From Alkalinema sp. RU_4_3 (GTDB taxonomy: Bacteria; Cyanobacteriota; Cyanobacteriia; Leptolyngbyales; Leptolyngbyaceae), in assembly GCA_012031975.1 (NCBI GenBank), contig JAAUSA010000025.1, positions 1 through 34,110 on the forward strand: 34,110 nucleotides of DNA, written 5' to 3'. A program made the position numbers and the translations under genes. The notes beneath the pieces are model-generated. The model made no database searches and was not told where the DNA came from. It was given only the letters and a program-made list of their open reading frames with translations. Shown in pieces: positions 20,639-29,366 of the stretch (positions within the stretch are counted from its first letter, which is position 1; each line of letters starts with the position of its first letter).

Positions 20639-23101
20639 TTACGCCAAGGTTCCCACCGCCTCAGCCTTGGCGATCATTGCCTTGAGTTTTGCGCGATCGA
20701 GCACCGCTGGCTGAAAATCAGGCCGAATCACCAGGGCCTGGTCAAAGGACACCACCGCCTCGGGAAACCGTTTCAGTTCGCACAGCACCCGCCCCCGCCA
20801 GTACCAAGGCGTATGGCTCGTCGGATCGAGCTGGGCCGCCCGCTCAAAGCAGGACACCGCCTCCCGGTAGCGCTTCAGCTTCACCAGCGCCCCCGCCAGA
20901 CAGCACCAGAGCGTCGGATTCTGGGGTTTGCCCTGGATGGCCCGATCGTAGGCACCGATCGCCTCCTCATAGCGCCCTAGGGCCACCAGCAGATTCCCCC
21001 GCCACTGGGACACAGCGGGATCATCGGGATTATTCTGAATCGCCCGGTTGTAGGCCGCCACCGTCTCACGATGACTGCGCAGTTTTTCCAAAATCTTGCC
21101 CTGGAGTCCCGCCGCTCGCGGCCCGCTCGCCGCCGTCAGCCGCACCCCCGAGACCATCATCACCGACTGTGCCTCCAGGCCATCGCCATCCATCTGGGTC
21201 AGGGGCTCATCCATGGCCTCAATGGCATCCTCCCCATCCACCAAACTCGGCTCCGCCAAACTCGCCAGCTCCCCGTAGGGAATCGCCACAGGCGCCGAAG
21301 GTCCAAGCACCGTGCTGTCATCCTCATCAATGGCCTCCGCCTCCTGCCATTCTGCCGCCGTCTGGAGCTGCAGACATCTCAGGGTCCGCTCCCGGCCCTT
21401 CACCGCCACCTGCAGGGTGCTATCGAACTCCATCACCTGGTTGTAGGACAGCATCGCCGCCTCATACTGCTGCAACTGCTCCAGCGCGATCGCCCGTTTC
21501 AGCCAAGCCTCCAGGTTATCCCCCTGCAGGGCGATCGCCTCGTCATAGGCCATGACCGCCTCTGGATAGCGCTTCAGCGCCTGCAACACCTGCCCCCGCT
21601 CCAGCCAGCCCGCCAGACTCTTGCCCAAAATGGCCAGGGCCACATCCAAGGCCGTGAGGGCTGCCTCATAGCGCTGCTGTTTGGACAGGGCGATCCCCTG
21701 GGCTAGCCAGGCGGTGCCATCGTCGGGCTTCTCCTTCAAAATTAAGTCCGCCACCGTCAGCGCTTCATCATAATGCTGTAGCTCCAACAGCAAATCTAAG
21801 CGTCGCATGCCGCTCAGGAGTCGCTTGCGGCTTTCCACGGCCAACTGGAAATCGGGCTTAATCGCGATCGCCTTCTTATAGGCCACCAAAGCCGCATCCA
21901 TCTGACCCAACTGCTCCAGAACCTTGCCATGGTCATGCCAGGCCCAATAGTCCCGAGGCTGTAATTCCACCACCCGACGGTAGCTGGCCAGGGCCTCCTC
22001 GTAGCGCAGGAGATTCTCCAGGACCACGCCGCGCTTGGACCAAACGCTATGGTTGTTGGGCTCAAATTGCAGGACGCGATCGTAGCAGGTCAAGGCCGCC
22101 GAAAATTGCTGCAGCATCTCTAACACCAACCCCCGCTTCAGCCAGGCCATGGGACTTAAGGGGTTGGCTTGGACCGCCTCATCAAAGGCCGCCAGGGCCT
22201 CCCTATAGGAATTTTGCTGGTAGAAGGATTCGCCCCGCTCAATCCAGGCTAGGCTACCATCCTCTGACTGCTGGCGGCTAATTTGGCTGCGATCGAGGCG
22301 CTCCAGATCCGCCGCCACCTCCTCCACCGTGCGATAGCGCTGCCGGAAGTCATAGCGCACCATGCGATCGAGGATATCCGCCAACCCGTCACTCACGGTG
22401 GCCCGGTCCCGCCACTGCAACTCATGGCTGTCGGGATCAATAATTAAGTTCTTGGGGGCGATCCCCGTGAGGGCCTGGATGGCGATCACACCGATCGCAT
22501 ACAAGTCACTGCCAAAACAGGCCCGCCCCGCCAACTGCTCCGACGGCGAATATCCTGTTGAACCCACCACCACCGTCAGGGGATTGCTGCCGCCGGGTTC
22601 GATGGCCACCTGTTTCACCGCCCCAAAATCAATCATCACGATTTTGCCATCGGCCTGGCGACGAATCAGGTTGGCGGGCTTCAAGTCCCGATGAATCACC
22701 TGATGTCCATGGACAAAGGCCAGCACCGCCAAGATCTCCGTCAGCAGGTCCAGCACCTCCAGCTCAGAAAAGGTCTTGCGCTGCTTAAATTCCTGGTTCA
22801 GCACCGTCCCTTGCACAAATTCCTGCACCAGATAAAACTCATGGTCCTCCTGGAAATGCGCCGTCAGCCTGGGAATCTGTGGATGGTGCCCCAAGGCATG
22901 CAGCACCTCCGCCTCGGTGTCAAACAGTCGCCTTGCCGCCTGCAGGGCCTCCGGCTGGGTCACCTTCGGCTGGAGCTGTTTGACCACACAGAATGGCTTG
23001 CCTGGCAGATGTTGGTCCTCCGCCAGGTAGGTGCGCCCAAATCCCCCACCGCCGAGTTGGCGGATGATCTGGTAGCGACCTCCTAAGATTTGGTGTGACA
23101 T
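20639..23101 (-). CDS. Serine/threonine protein kinase with TPR repeats
   Basis: The protein of 820 residues joins a Hanks-type kinase domain (about 4-270) with a long TPR array. Kinase motifs are GGGGFGRTYLAED (glycine loop), CVVKQLQP (catalytic Lys), HRDLKPANLIRR (catalytic loop), MIDFGAVK (DFG), and GSTGYSPSEQL (activation segment). About eleven TPRs follow in two blocks, separated by an acidic, low-complexity spacer near residues 600-660. There is no membrane segment, unlike many Pkn proteins. ATG 23101 (MSHQILGGRYQII) gives the usual family start; a GTG six codons earlier is an alternative. This kind of kinase-TPR fusion is frequent in cyanobacteria; targets are unknown. Confidence 0.93.
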   Translation of the reverse strand: MSHQILGGRYQIIRQLGGGGFGRTYLAEDQHLPGKPFCVVKQLQPKVTQPEALQAARRLFDTEAEVLHALGHHPQIPRLTAHFQEDHEFYLVQEFVQGTVLNQEFKQRKTFSELEVLDLLTEILAVLAFVHGHQVIHRDLKPANLIRRQADGKIVMIDFGAVKQVAIEPGGSNPLTVVVGSTGYSPSEQLAGRACFGSDLYAIGVIAIQALTGIAPKNLIIDPDSHELQWRDRATVSDGLADILDRMVRYDFRQRYRTVEEVAADLERLDRSQISRQQSEDGSLAWIERGESFYQQNSYREALAAFDEAVQANPLSPMAWLKRGLVLEMLQQFSAALTCYDRVLQFEPNNHSVWSKRGVVLENLLRYEEALASYRRVVELQPRDYWAWHDHGKVLEQLGQMDAALVAYKKAIAIKPDFQLAVESRKRLLSGMRRLDLLLELQHYDEALTVADLILKEKPDDGTAWLAQGIALSKQQRYEAALTALDVALAILGKSLAGWLERGQVLQALKRYPEAVMAYDEAIALQGDNLEAWLKRAIALEQLQQYEAAMLSYNQVMEFDSTLQVAVKGRERTLRCLQLQTAAEWQEAEAIDEDDSTVLGPSAPVAIPYGELASLAEPSLVDGEDAIEAMDEPLTQMDGDGLEAQSVMMVSGVRLTAASGPRAAGLQGKILEKLRSHRETVAAYNRAIQNNPDDPAVSQWRGNLLVALGRYEEAIGAYDRAIQGKPQNPTLWCCLAGALVKLKRYREAVSCFERAAQLDPTSHTPWYWRGRVLCELKRFPEAVVSFDQALVIRPDFQPAVLDRAKLKAMIAKAEAVGTLA

Positions 23102-23261
23102 GGTCAAAGATGCTGACACAAGGGCGATCGCAAAAGATGCGAGAGAAGATAGGAACTATTGTTAGATTTCCCCAGGGCTAACTTAAATTAGCGCGCCTCC
23201 CAGACTTCATCCGGTATTTACGTAGCCAGAGCCAAAACCTCACCCCCCGGACCTATGCTTG

Positions 23262-23732
23262 CTAATAGGCCTTCATAGCCCGCTGCATCTCCCGCTGATC
23301 GTCCCGGCGCTTGGAGGACTCCCGCTTGTCGTGGAGTTTCTTACCGCGCACCAGGGCCATATCGACCTTGACGATCCCGCGTTTCAGGTACATTTTCAGG
23401 GGCACCAAGGTCAGCCCCTGTTGCTCGACCTGACCCGTGAGCTTGCGGATTTCCTTGCGATGGAGCAGGAGCTTGCGGGTGCGTCTGGGTTCGTGGTTGA
23501 AGAGCTGGCTGGCCGTAGAATGGGGCGACACATGCACATTCATCAAAAACATCTCCCCATTGCGCAACAGGGCAAAACCGTCCCGCAGATTCAGCTTCCC
23601 CGCCCGAATCGATTTGATCTCCGTGCCTACCAGGACGATCCCCGCCTCAAAGGTCTCTAATATCTCGTATAGGTAACGGGCCTGGCGATTGTCCGCCACA
23701 ATTTTGAAGCCTTCTGAAGGATTACTGCTCAT
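23262..23732 (-). CDS. smpB: SsrA-binding protein SmpB
   Basis: The protein of 156 residues works with tmRNA in rescue of stalled ribosomes. The beta-barrel core is clear: VADNRQARYLYEILETFEAG, LVGTEIKSIRAGKLNLRDGF, and FLMNVHVSPHSTAS. It is followed by RRTRKLLLHRKEIRKL, LVPLKMYLKRGIVKVDMALV, and the basic tail GKKLHDKRESSKRRDDQREM that enters the mRNA channel. The ATG at 23732 is chosen; a TTG at 23756 would add eight residues without family support. Confidence 0.95.
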   Translation of the reverse strand: MSSNPSEGFKIVADNRQARYLYEILETFEAGIVLVGTEIKSIRAGKLNLRDGFALLRNGEMFLMNVHVSPHSTASQLFNHEPRRTRKLLLHRKEIRKLTGQVEQQGLTLVPLKMYLKRGIVKVDMALVRGKKLHDKRESSKRRDDQREMQRAMKAY

Positions 23733-23756
23733 CTCAAACGCTGCTCGCCTGCTCAA

Positions 23757-24099
23757 ATCGGTCTATCTCTACCAATGTAGCAGCTTCATTCTCGCCCGAT
23801 CGTTCGGGTTTAACGCCAGGCAGACCCCAGGATGCATAGAAGATTTACATCATGCAATAAAAAGTTATCTATGCCAAGAACCTCGAACAGTACTGGGCGA
23901 TCGGGTAGGGCCAGTGTTAGATATTTAACCAGGAAAGCGGCAAAATGTATCTTCAGATACAGAATGTCAAGCTCAAAATTGATGGAATTCAATCCATAGG
24001 TGATCTACGTCAATCTCCTTATGCCAGTTGGAACTCTATGGGTCTCAAGCGGACATGTAGGCGGATTGCATAGATCCTCTTTTAAGTCCTTCGGTTGTG
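23757..24099. other. Divergent intergenic region between smpB and amt
   Basis: No gene is seen here. The region must hold the smpB promoter on one side and the amt promoter on the other, with an NtcA-type box at 23947-23960. Short frames in it lack ribosome-binding sites and family resemblance. Confidence 0.5.
23947..23960 (+). promoter_or_regulatory. NtcA-type binding site upstream of amt
   Basis: GTATCTTCAGATAC fits the NtcA consensus GTA-N8-TAC exactly and has extended symmetry (GTATCT/AGATAC). NtcA activates nitrogen-assimilation genes, amt among them, in response to 2-oxoglutarate. The box lies 140 bases upstream of the amt start. A good TAN3T -10 box about 22 bases downstream is not clear, which lowers certainty. 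Confidence 0.65.
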
Positions 24100-25599
24100 A
24101 TGGTCGAGAGTTCAGTGTACAAACAAATTTTCCAAGTTGGTCTCGGAGCGACTTTGCTCGCGTCCCTGCCTATGAGTATGGCTCTTGCGGCAGATGATCC
24201 TGTGGCGAAGGCCCAGGCTGCCGCAGATATTGCATTATCGAATGCAGATACTGCGTTTATGTTGGTGGCGGCGGCCCTAGTGCTGCTGATGACGCCGGGA
24301 TTGGCATTTTTCTACGGTGGTTTTGTTCGGTCTCGGAATGTTCTGAACACCATGATGATGAGTCTCATCCTCATGGGCGTCGTGGGTGTGACCTGGGTGC
24401 TCTGGGGCTATAGCCTTTCCTTTGCACCGGGCAACAAGTTTATCGGCGGCCTGCAATGGCTGTTTATGAACAATGTTGATACCGCAGCGGGCTACTACAT
24501 TCCCAAGGATGCTCTGCCAGCCGGAAATTTGGGTGCTTTCTTTGTAGATGCGGTAAAAGGAGATGGTTCCTATTCTCCGACGATTCCTCACCAACTGTTT
24601 GCAATGTTCCAGATGATGTTTGCCATCATCACGCCGGCGCTGATCTCTGGGGCGATCGTCGAGCGGACAAGCTTCAAAATTTATTTCTGGTTTATTGTGC
24701 TCTGGTCTGGCCTGTTCTATCCTTTCCTCGCCCATATGGTTTGGGGTGTGGGTGGCTTCTTGGGTGTTAATGGTGGCATCGGTGCCCTGGACTTCGCGGG
24801 TGGTACGGTTGTGCATATTAGCTCCGGTGTCTCGGCACTGGTGGCGGCTTGGATGATCGGTCCTCGGAAGACCTATCCGAACCAGCCTGCTGCGCCCCAC
24901 AATGTGGCCTATATCCTCTTGGGTGCAGGTCTATTGTGGTTCGGTTGGTTTGGTTTCAATGGCGGTAGTGCGCTAGCCTCCGGTGGCTTGGCGACGGCTG
25001 CTTCCTTCACGACGACGACTTCGGCCTCGGCGGCGGCGCTGGTCTGGGTGATCCTGGAGTGGGTGCTGCGCGGTAAGCCGACGGCGGTGGGTATTGCTAC
25101 GGGGGCTGTGGCAGGCCTGGTGGGGATTACGCCCGCTGCGGGCTTTGTCTCGCCTGTGTCGGCCTTGCTGATTGGGGCGCTCACCTCCACGGCCTGCTTC
25201 TTTGCGGTCAGCTTGAAGGCGAAGATGCAGTTTGATGATTCCTTGGATACCTTCCCGGTCCATGGTGTGGGCGGGACGATCGGGGCGATTCTGACCGGGG
25301 TGTTTGCCCAGGGTAAGATCAACCCAATCCTCGGTAAGACTGGCGATGTGGCTAATCCTGTGGGTCTGTTGGAGGGCCATGCTGCCCAGCTTGGCACCCA
25401 GATCGTGGCAGTGTTGATCACCTATGTGCTATCTGCCTTGGCGACCTTTGTGATTCTGAAGGTGCTAGAACTGGTCTTTGGTGGCCTGCGCGTCAAGCAG
25501 GAATCCGAGTACCAGGGCCTGGATATCAACGAGCACGGCGAAGAAGCCTACGGCGAAGAGCTGGCTTCGGGTCTGAGCTATTCCAGCAGCAACAAGTAA
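24100..25599 (+). CDS. amt: Ammonium transporter Amt
   Basis: The protein of 499 residues belongs to the Amt/MEP/Rh family of ammonium channels. A signal peptide with cleavage after SMALA is predicted at residues 1-32. Then come eleven hydrophobic helices, with LMTPGLAFFYGGFVRSRNVL in the first, the family signature DFAGGTVVHISSGVSALVAA, and the pore histidines in VHISSG and FPVHGVGGTIG. The C-terminal tail (ELVFGGLRVKQESEYQGLDI and on) is the cytoplasmic part where a PII (GlnK/GlnB) protein docks in relatives. ATG 24100 is preferred over a GTG directly before it. An NtcA box lies upstream and a strong terminator follows. Confidence 0.96.
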   Translation: MVESSVYKQIFQVGLGATLLASLPMSMALAADDPVAKAQAAADIALSNADTAFMLVAAALVLLMTPGLAFFYGGFVRSRNVLNTMMMSLILMGVVGVTWVLWGYSLSFAPGNKFIGGLQWLFMNNVDTAAGYYIPKDALPAGNLGAFFVDAVKGDGSYSPTIPHQLFAMFQMMFAIITPALISGAIVERTSFKIYFWFIVLWSGLFYPFLAHMVWGVGGFLGVNGGIGALDFAGGTVVHISSGVSALVAAWMIGPRKTYPNQPAAPHNVAYILLGAGLLWFGWFGFNGGSALASGGLATAASFTTTTSASAAALVWVILEWVLRGKPTAVGIATGAVAGLVGITPAAGFVSPVSALLIGALTSTACFFAVSLKAKMQFDDSLDTFPVHGVGGTIGAILTGVFAQGKINPILGKTGDVANPVGLLEGHAAQLGTQIVAVLITYVLSALATFVILKVLELVFGGLRVKQESEYQGLDINEHGEEAYGEELASGLSYSSSNK

Positions 25600-25618
25600 C
25601 GGTTCTGTGGGATTAAGC

Positions 25619-25654
25619 AAAAGGGGCGGTTTCCTGAAGGAAACCGCCCCTTTT
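25619..25654. terminator. Strong bidirectional terminator
   Basis: A perfect 16-bp stem (AAAAGGGGCGGTTTCC at 25619-25634 and its complement at 25639-25654) has a TGAA loop and A/T tracts on both sides. It ends amt on the plus strand and the small membrane gene on the minus strand. Confidence 0.92.
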
Positions 25655-25664
25655 GTATTGGGGT

Positions 25665-25805
25665 TTAACGCTTGGTCTTCGAGACGTCATCACGCATTCG
25701 ACGATCGCGCCATTCCGCCCAGGTGAGATAGCTCACACCCAGGGTGACCGCCACTAGAAGGACGATCGTTGCGACGACCAAACCACTGACAAGATTCATT
25801 TCCAT
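25665..25805 (-). CDS. Small single-helix membrane protein downstream of petN
   Basis: The 46-residue protein has one membrane helix (LVSGLVVATIVLLVAVTLGV, residues 5-24) and then YLTWAEWRDRRMRDD with a basic-acidic tail. It is not a recognised photosystem or b6f subunit (it does not match PetG, PetL, PetM, PsbX or PsaM). It starts eight bases after the petN stop on the same strand and ends just before the shared terminator, so it is co-transcribed with petN. An internal ATG at codon 3 could also be the start. Its position suggests a thylakoid role, which is inference. Confidence 0.7.
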   Translation of the reverse strand: MEMNLVSGLVVATIVLLVAVTLGVSYLTWAEWRDRRMRDDVSKTKR

Positions 25806-25813
25806 GGCAGGCT

Positions 25814-25903
25814 TTAGAGCGCGTTACGGCCCCAGATCACCATGGCGATCGAGAACGTCAGTACAGTCAGGAGTCCAGCCCAGCCCAGCGACAAAATATC
25901 CAT
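25814..25903 (-). CDS. petN: Cytochrome b6f complex subunit VIII (PetN)
   Basis: The 29-residue protein [20 protein letters not shown] followed by MVIWGRNAL is PetN, a single-helix subunit of the cytochrome b6f complex of the thylakoid membrane needed for complex stability. The length of 29 and the WGRNAL end are diagnostic. It is followed by a small membrane gene after eight bases. Confidence 0.96.
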   Translation of the reverse strand: MDILSLGWAGLLTVLTFSIAMVIWGRNAL

Positions 25904-25971
25904 ATTGAAGTCAAACAGTTTTACGAAACAATGCTTCCTCCATCATAGGCCAAAACCCAACCCAAAATTGA

Positions 25972-26004
25972 CCCAAAAAAATGCAGGTGGGAACCCCACC
26001 TGCA
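25972..26004 (-). terminator. Rho-independent terminator of the PTPS gene
   Basis: A perfect 10-bp stem TGCAGGTGGG (25982-25991) / CCCACCTGCA (25995-26004) with a 3-base loop is followed on the minus strand by seven T residues. It lies 33 bases after the PTPS stop. Confidence 0.92.
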
Positions 26005-26036
26005 CCTCACTTGACCTTTGAAACCTTGTAGAGGTT

Positions 26037-26906
26037 CTACACCGCCGCGAGGGCGGGTTCCCGATTTTGCCTAGACAAATTATCAAGGTTGCCGCTGGCA
26101 TAGACTTCGCAGGCATTGTTGGGGCTTTCGCGCAGGTTCACCTTGTGGAGTCTAGCGCCCAGGTTGCGCACCGGAGTCTCTAGGACCTGGCAGATGTAGA
26201 AGGCGATGTTTTCGGCGGTGGGGACGACTTTTTCGAAGTAGGAGACGTCCTTGTTGAGGAAGGAATGGTCCATGGGCTCGATTACATGCTGGGCGATCGC
26301 CTCATTCAGCTTGCCCAGATCGATCAGCATGCCCGTGCGCGGATCGATCTGTCCCGTAACGGTGACTTCTAGGTGATAGTTATGGCCATGGCCGTGGGGC
26401 CGGGCACATTTGCCGTAGATTTCATTGTTCTCCTCAAAGCTGAGATCCGGACGGGCCAAACGGTGGGCGGCGCTGAAGTGGGTGCTGACGGTGAGAGTGG
26501 CTTCCATGGTATTTCCTTTGTAGTCGGCCCAGAGTTCTGGGTGCTCGTATAGACGGATATTAACGATCGGCAGGTGAGGCGCTAGCTTCTGCCAGATCAC
26601 CCGCGCCATGTTTTCGGTGGTGGGCAAGGTCTGCTGAAATTCGGGCCAAGTGTCATTCAGAAAAGAAAAGTCCAGGGGACCTGTAACTTCCTCCCGAATG
26701 GTGTGCTTGACATCGGAGAGATTGAGTACCATGCCGTACTCATCGAGCTCCCCAAGCATGGACACATGTAAAACGTAGTTGTGGCCATGGCCCGGATAGT
26801 TGGCGCAAGCCCCGAACTGCAACCGGTTCTCAGCTTCGCTAAGTTCTGGCAGCCAGTAACGGTGGCTCGCCGAGAACTGAGCACGGCGATCGATGACACA
26901 TTTCAT
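26037..26906 (-). CDS. Double-domain 6-pyruvoyl/6-carboxy-tetrahydropterin synthase homologue
   Basis: The 289-residue protein consists of two PTPS/QueD domains in one chain (about 1-130 and 133-280), against about 120-140 residues for single-domain enzymes. Each has the zinc ligands: His15, His40 and His42 in the first (SASHRYW, GHGHNY), and FSAAHR plus HGHGHNY in the second. The pattern GACANYPGHGH has the catalytic Cys34, and GKCARPHGHGH that of the second domain, so both may be active. The family makes queuosine precursors or pterins; which applies here is not decided. A strong terminator follows and petN is downstream. Confidence 0.88.
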   Translation of the reverse strand: MKCVIDRRAQFSASHRYWLPELSEAENRLQFGACANYPGHGHNYVLHVSMLGELDEYGMVLNLSDVKHTIREEVTGPLDFSFLNDTWPEFQQTLPTTENMARVIWQKLAPHLPIVNIRLYEHPELWADYKGNTMEATLTVSTHFSAAHRLARPDLSFEENNEIYGKCARPHGHGHNYHLEVTVTGQIDPRTGMLIDLGKLNEAIAQHVIEPMDHSFLNKDVSYFEKVVPTAENIAFYICQVLETPVRNLGARLHKVNLRESPNNACEVYASGNLDNLSRQNREPALAAV

Positions 26907-27093
26907 AGATGAGAGACAAGTAAGAAGATTGTAAATTTTCGTAAACTTCTTGCTCTATTTAGAATAACGAATTGCGGGAGCAATGGTGGGCCGATCGTAA
27001 CGAATTCTCCTGAATGTCTTTATATTTGTGGCATCTTGGCGCAAAACTTAACCTAAAAATAACCAAAAGGCTTAAAACCAGCGCACCTGGGGC

Positions 27094-27468
27094 CTATCGC
27101 ATCACCAAATCGGGCCGGAGCAGTTTTGCGCCGCGTAGGTAGATATGGTTGAGATGGGTTGAGGGCTGTTCGGTCTGCACGAGGATCATGAAGCGGATGC
27201 ATTGGGGCAGGCTGCCGACGACATGCATCTGTTGAACATCGATGAAGGGGACGCCTTCCCAGCCTTTGCGGGCACGGGCAATGGCGGCGGGGAAGATGGC
27301 ATCTAGGTCCTTGGTGACGGAAAAGGTGACACTGACAATGTCATCTAGGTTCAGCTTGTTTTGCGCCTCAAGGGCATCGATCATCTCCGTCACCGCTGCG
27401 GTGATCGCTTCCTTGGTATTGAATTCTACTGTTGTCGCGCCTCGAATTGCTTGAAATCGCCAACCCAC
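27094..27468 (-). CDS. aroH: Chorismate mutase, AroH type
   Basis: The protein of 124 residues matches the trimeric AroH class of chorismate mutase, which turns chorismate into prephenate for Phe/Tyr synthesis. AIRGATTVEFNTKEAI carries the substrate Arg, DIVSVTFSVTKDLDAIFPA and FIDVQQMHVVGSLPQCIRFM form the core, and the HIYLRGAKLLRPDL tail carries the second active-site Arg. GTG at 27468 is chosen as start because AGGAG lies seven bases upstream and the protein then begins GWRFQAIRG. The open frame extends further upstream to 27534 but without family support. It follows sppA on the same strand. Confidence 0.93.
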   Translation of the reverse strand: MGWRFQAIRGATTVEFNTKEAITAAVTEMIDALEAQNKLNLDDIVSVTFSVTKDLDAIFPAAIARARKGWEGVPFIDVQQMHVVGSLPQCIRFMILVQTEQPSTHLNHIYLRGAKLLRPDLVMR

Positions 27469-27564
27469 AAGCCTACTCCTTAAAAATAAAATGATTCTAA
27501 AAATTGGAATCAAACATCTGTCGCATTGTAGCAACGCGACAGGCGTTTGTTGCTTTGGGGGTGA

Positions 27565-28407
27565 CTAGGGTCGATAGAGCCAGAGGGGTAGCCCACTGGT
27601 TTCGACTTCAAAGGAGAGCCATTCCAGTCCGGCCCCAATCCCCGGATGGGCATTCACCCAGGACTGGGCCAGTCGGCTATCGCCGCCGCTGACTCGGCTC
27701 AGCAGGGACTTTGGCTCATCGAAGTTGTAGAGTTTGGTTTTGTCGGGGTCGAGGCCCGCCAGCTCGGCCAGCCACAGCCGGGCATCTTCCTCGGTGCCCA
27801 GGCGATCGACCGTGCCCAGTTCCAGGGCCTGTTCTCCGGTGAAGATCCGCCCATCGGCGAAGCTGCGGACAGTTTCGATGGGCAGCTTGCGGTTCTCGGC
27901 GATGATGCTGGTGAATTGGTTGTAGCTGTTGTCGATCAGAGCCTGGAGGATCTGCTCTTCCTCGGGGGTGAGCTGGCGATCGAAGGACAGAATGTCCTTG
28001 TAGGGACCGGACTTAATCACTTTGAAGGAAACGCCGACCTTGTCGAGGAGCTTTTCAATGTTGTTGCCCCGCAGAATGACGCCGACGCTGCCCGTGATGG
28101 TGCCGGGGTTGGACATAATGTGAGGCGCGCCCATGCTGATGTAGACGCCCCCTGAGGCCGAGATATTACCGAAGCTAGCGACGATCTTCACCTTGTCCTG
28201 GAGCCGTTTCAAGGCGTGGTAGATCTCATGGGAGTCGGCCACCGTGCCACCGGGACTGTCAATCCGCAGCAGGAGGGCCGGAAACTTCTTTTCTTCCACC
28301 TGCTTGAGCACTTCCAGCAGCCGTTTTCGGGTGCCTGGACCGATGGCGCCTTTGACTTCCACTCGGGCAATCTGTTTAGAAGGTTTGGGCTTAAAGGGCC
28401 AGATCAT
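27565..28407 (-). CDS. sppA: Signal peptide peptidase SppA, short form
   Basis: The protein of 280 residues is the short SppA type, which degrades cleaved signal peptides or acts as a light-stress protease in cyanobacteria. Landmarks are LLLRIDSPGGTVADSHEIYH, then FGNISASGGVYISMGA with the catalytic Ser, GTITGSVGVI, and VIKSGPYKDILSFDRQLTPE with the catalytic Lys. No clear N-terminal membrane helix is present, as in other cyanobacterial short forms. ATG 28407 (MIWPFKPKPSK) is chosen; the frame extends to 28458 with a less typical start. aroH lies about 97 bases downstream. Confidence 0.93.
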   Translation of the reverse strand: MIWPFKPKPSKQIARVEVKGAIGPGTRKRLLEVLKQVEEKKFPALLLRIDSPGGTVADSHEIYHALKRLQDKVKIVASFGNISASGGVYISMGAPHIMSNPGTITGSVGVILRGNNIEKLLDKVGVSFKVIKSGPYKDILSFDRQLTPEEEQILQALIDNSYNQFTSIIAENRKLPIETVRSFADGRIFTGEQALELGTVDRLGTEEDARLWLAELAGLDPDKTKLYNFDEPKSLLSRVSGGDSRLAQSWVNAHPGIGAGLEWLSFEVETSGLPLWLYRP

Positions 28408-28488
28408 GGGCGGAACCAATTTGTTTGCAAGGGAGCTTGGGAGCCATGGAGACTCCAAACCTATAGGGTAACCTGAATTGTTTAGACC

Positions 28489-29151
28489 TCAAACCAAGCC
28501 CGTTCGGAGGGCCACGACGGCCGCTTGGACGCGATCGTCCACGGACAGCTTGTTCATGATGCCCCGAATATGGGTCTTGATCGTGTTCGGACTCAAGAAC
28601 AGTTCTGAGGCGATCTCCGGGTTGCTAAAGCCCCGGACAATCAGCCGCAGCACATCGGTTTCCCGCTGGGAGAGGGGCGACAAGGGCAGGTCCGAGGACT
28701 CGCGGGGAATCGGCGGCTTAAGATGCTCTAGGACGCGGCGGGCAATCTGAGGATCCAAATAGACGGCCCCATCCTGGGCGGCCTCGATGGCGGCGACTAG
28801 GCGATCGACATTGACGCCCTTAATGCAGTAGGCATCGGCCCCGCTGGCCAGAGCGGCTAGTATTTCTGTCTCTGCCGTATGGGAGGTCAGCATCACAATG
28901 CGGACCTGGGGTAGGGCGGCTTTGATCCGTTCCGTGGCGGCAATGCCATCGAGTCTGGGGAGGCCAATATCCATGACCACCACATCCGGCTTAAGACTCA
29001 GGGCCATCTCAACCCCGCTTAAGCCATTGTCTGTCCGGCCAATCACAGAAAACTGTGCATAGTCCCCCAGGGCTTGTTCTAGGCCAAGCTGCATCATGGG
29101 GTCATCCTCAACTAGGAGGAGCGTCGAAGGCGAATTTAGAGTACTTACCAT
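28489..29151 (-). CDS. NarL/FixJ-type response regulator
   Basis: The protein of 220 residues has a receiver domain (LLLVEDDPMMQLGLEQAL; phospho-acceptor Asp in VVVMDIGLPRLDG; Lys in DAYCIKGVN) and a C-terminal LuxR-type helix-turn-helix (PLSQRETDVLRLIVRGFSNP, then EIASELFLSPNTIKTHI). It is a DNA-binding transcription regulator whose kinase is not adjacent. ATG 29151 has a GAAGG ribosome-binding site four bases away; a TTG at 29166 is the alternative. The target cannot be told from the sequence. Confidence 0.93.
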   Translation of the reverse strand: MVSTLNSPSTLLLVEDDPMMQLGLEQALGDYAQFSVIGRTDNGLSGVEMALSLKPDVVVMDIGLPRLDGIAATERIKAALPQVRIVMLTSHTAETEILAALASGADAYCIKGVNVDRLVAAIEAAQDGAVYLDPQIARRVLEHLKPPIPRESSDLPLSPLSQRETDVLRLIVRGFSNPEIASELFLSPNTIKTHIRGIMNKLSVDDRVQAAVVALRTGLV

Positions 29152-29366
29152 GGAACCTTCAGTCAAAGCACAGAGCTATTCTTATCATAGGTAGGAAACC
29201 CTTGTTTAGAAAATGGGCCAAGGGAATGATTTTTCTAGCAACCTGGGCATTTCGTATGTTGTGTTACGAAATTTATGGATTTTACCGTTGATGGACAGTT
29301 GTCTTCGCGCTTAGAGAAAGGCCGTCTTAGAATGACCATGAAGACTCTCTGAGGCACCCTTGACCC

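Noticed and set aside
20689-21706. Long plus-strand frames opposite the kinase-TPR gene
   Set aside because: Their Pro/Ser/Arg-rich or His/Leu-rich composition is that of shadows of a GC-rich coding strand; the kinase-TPR protein is unmistakable.
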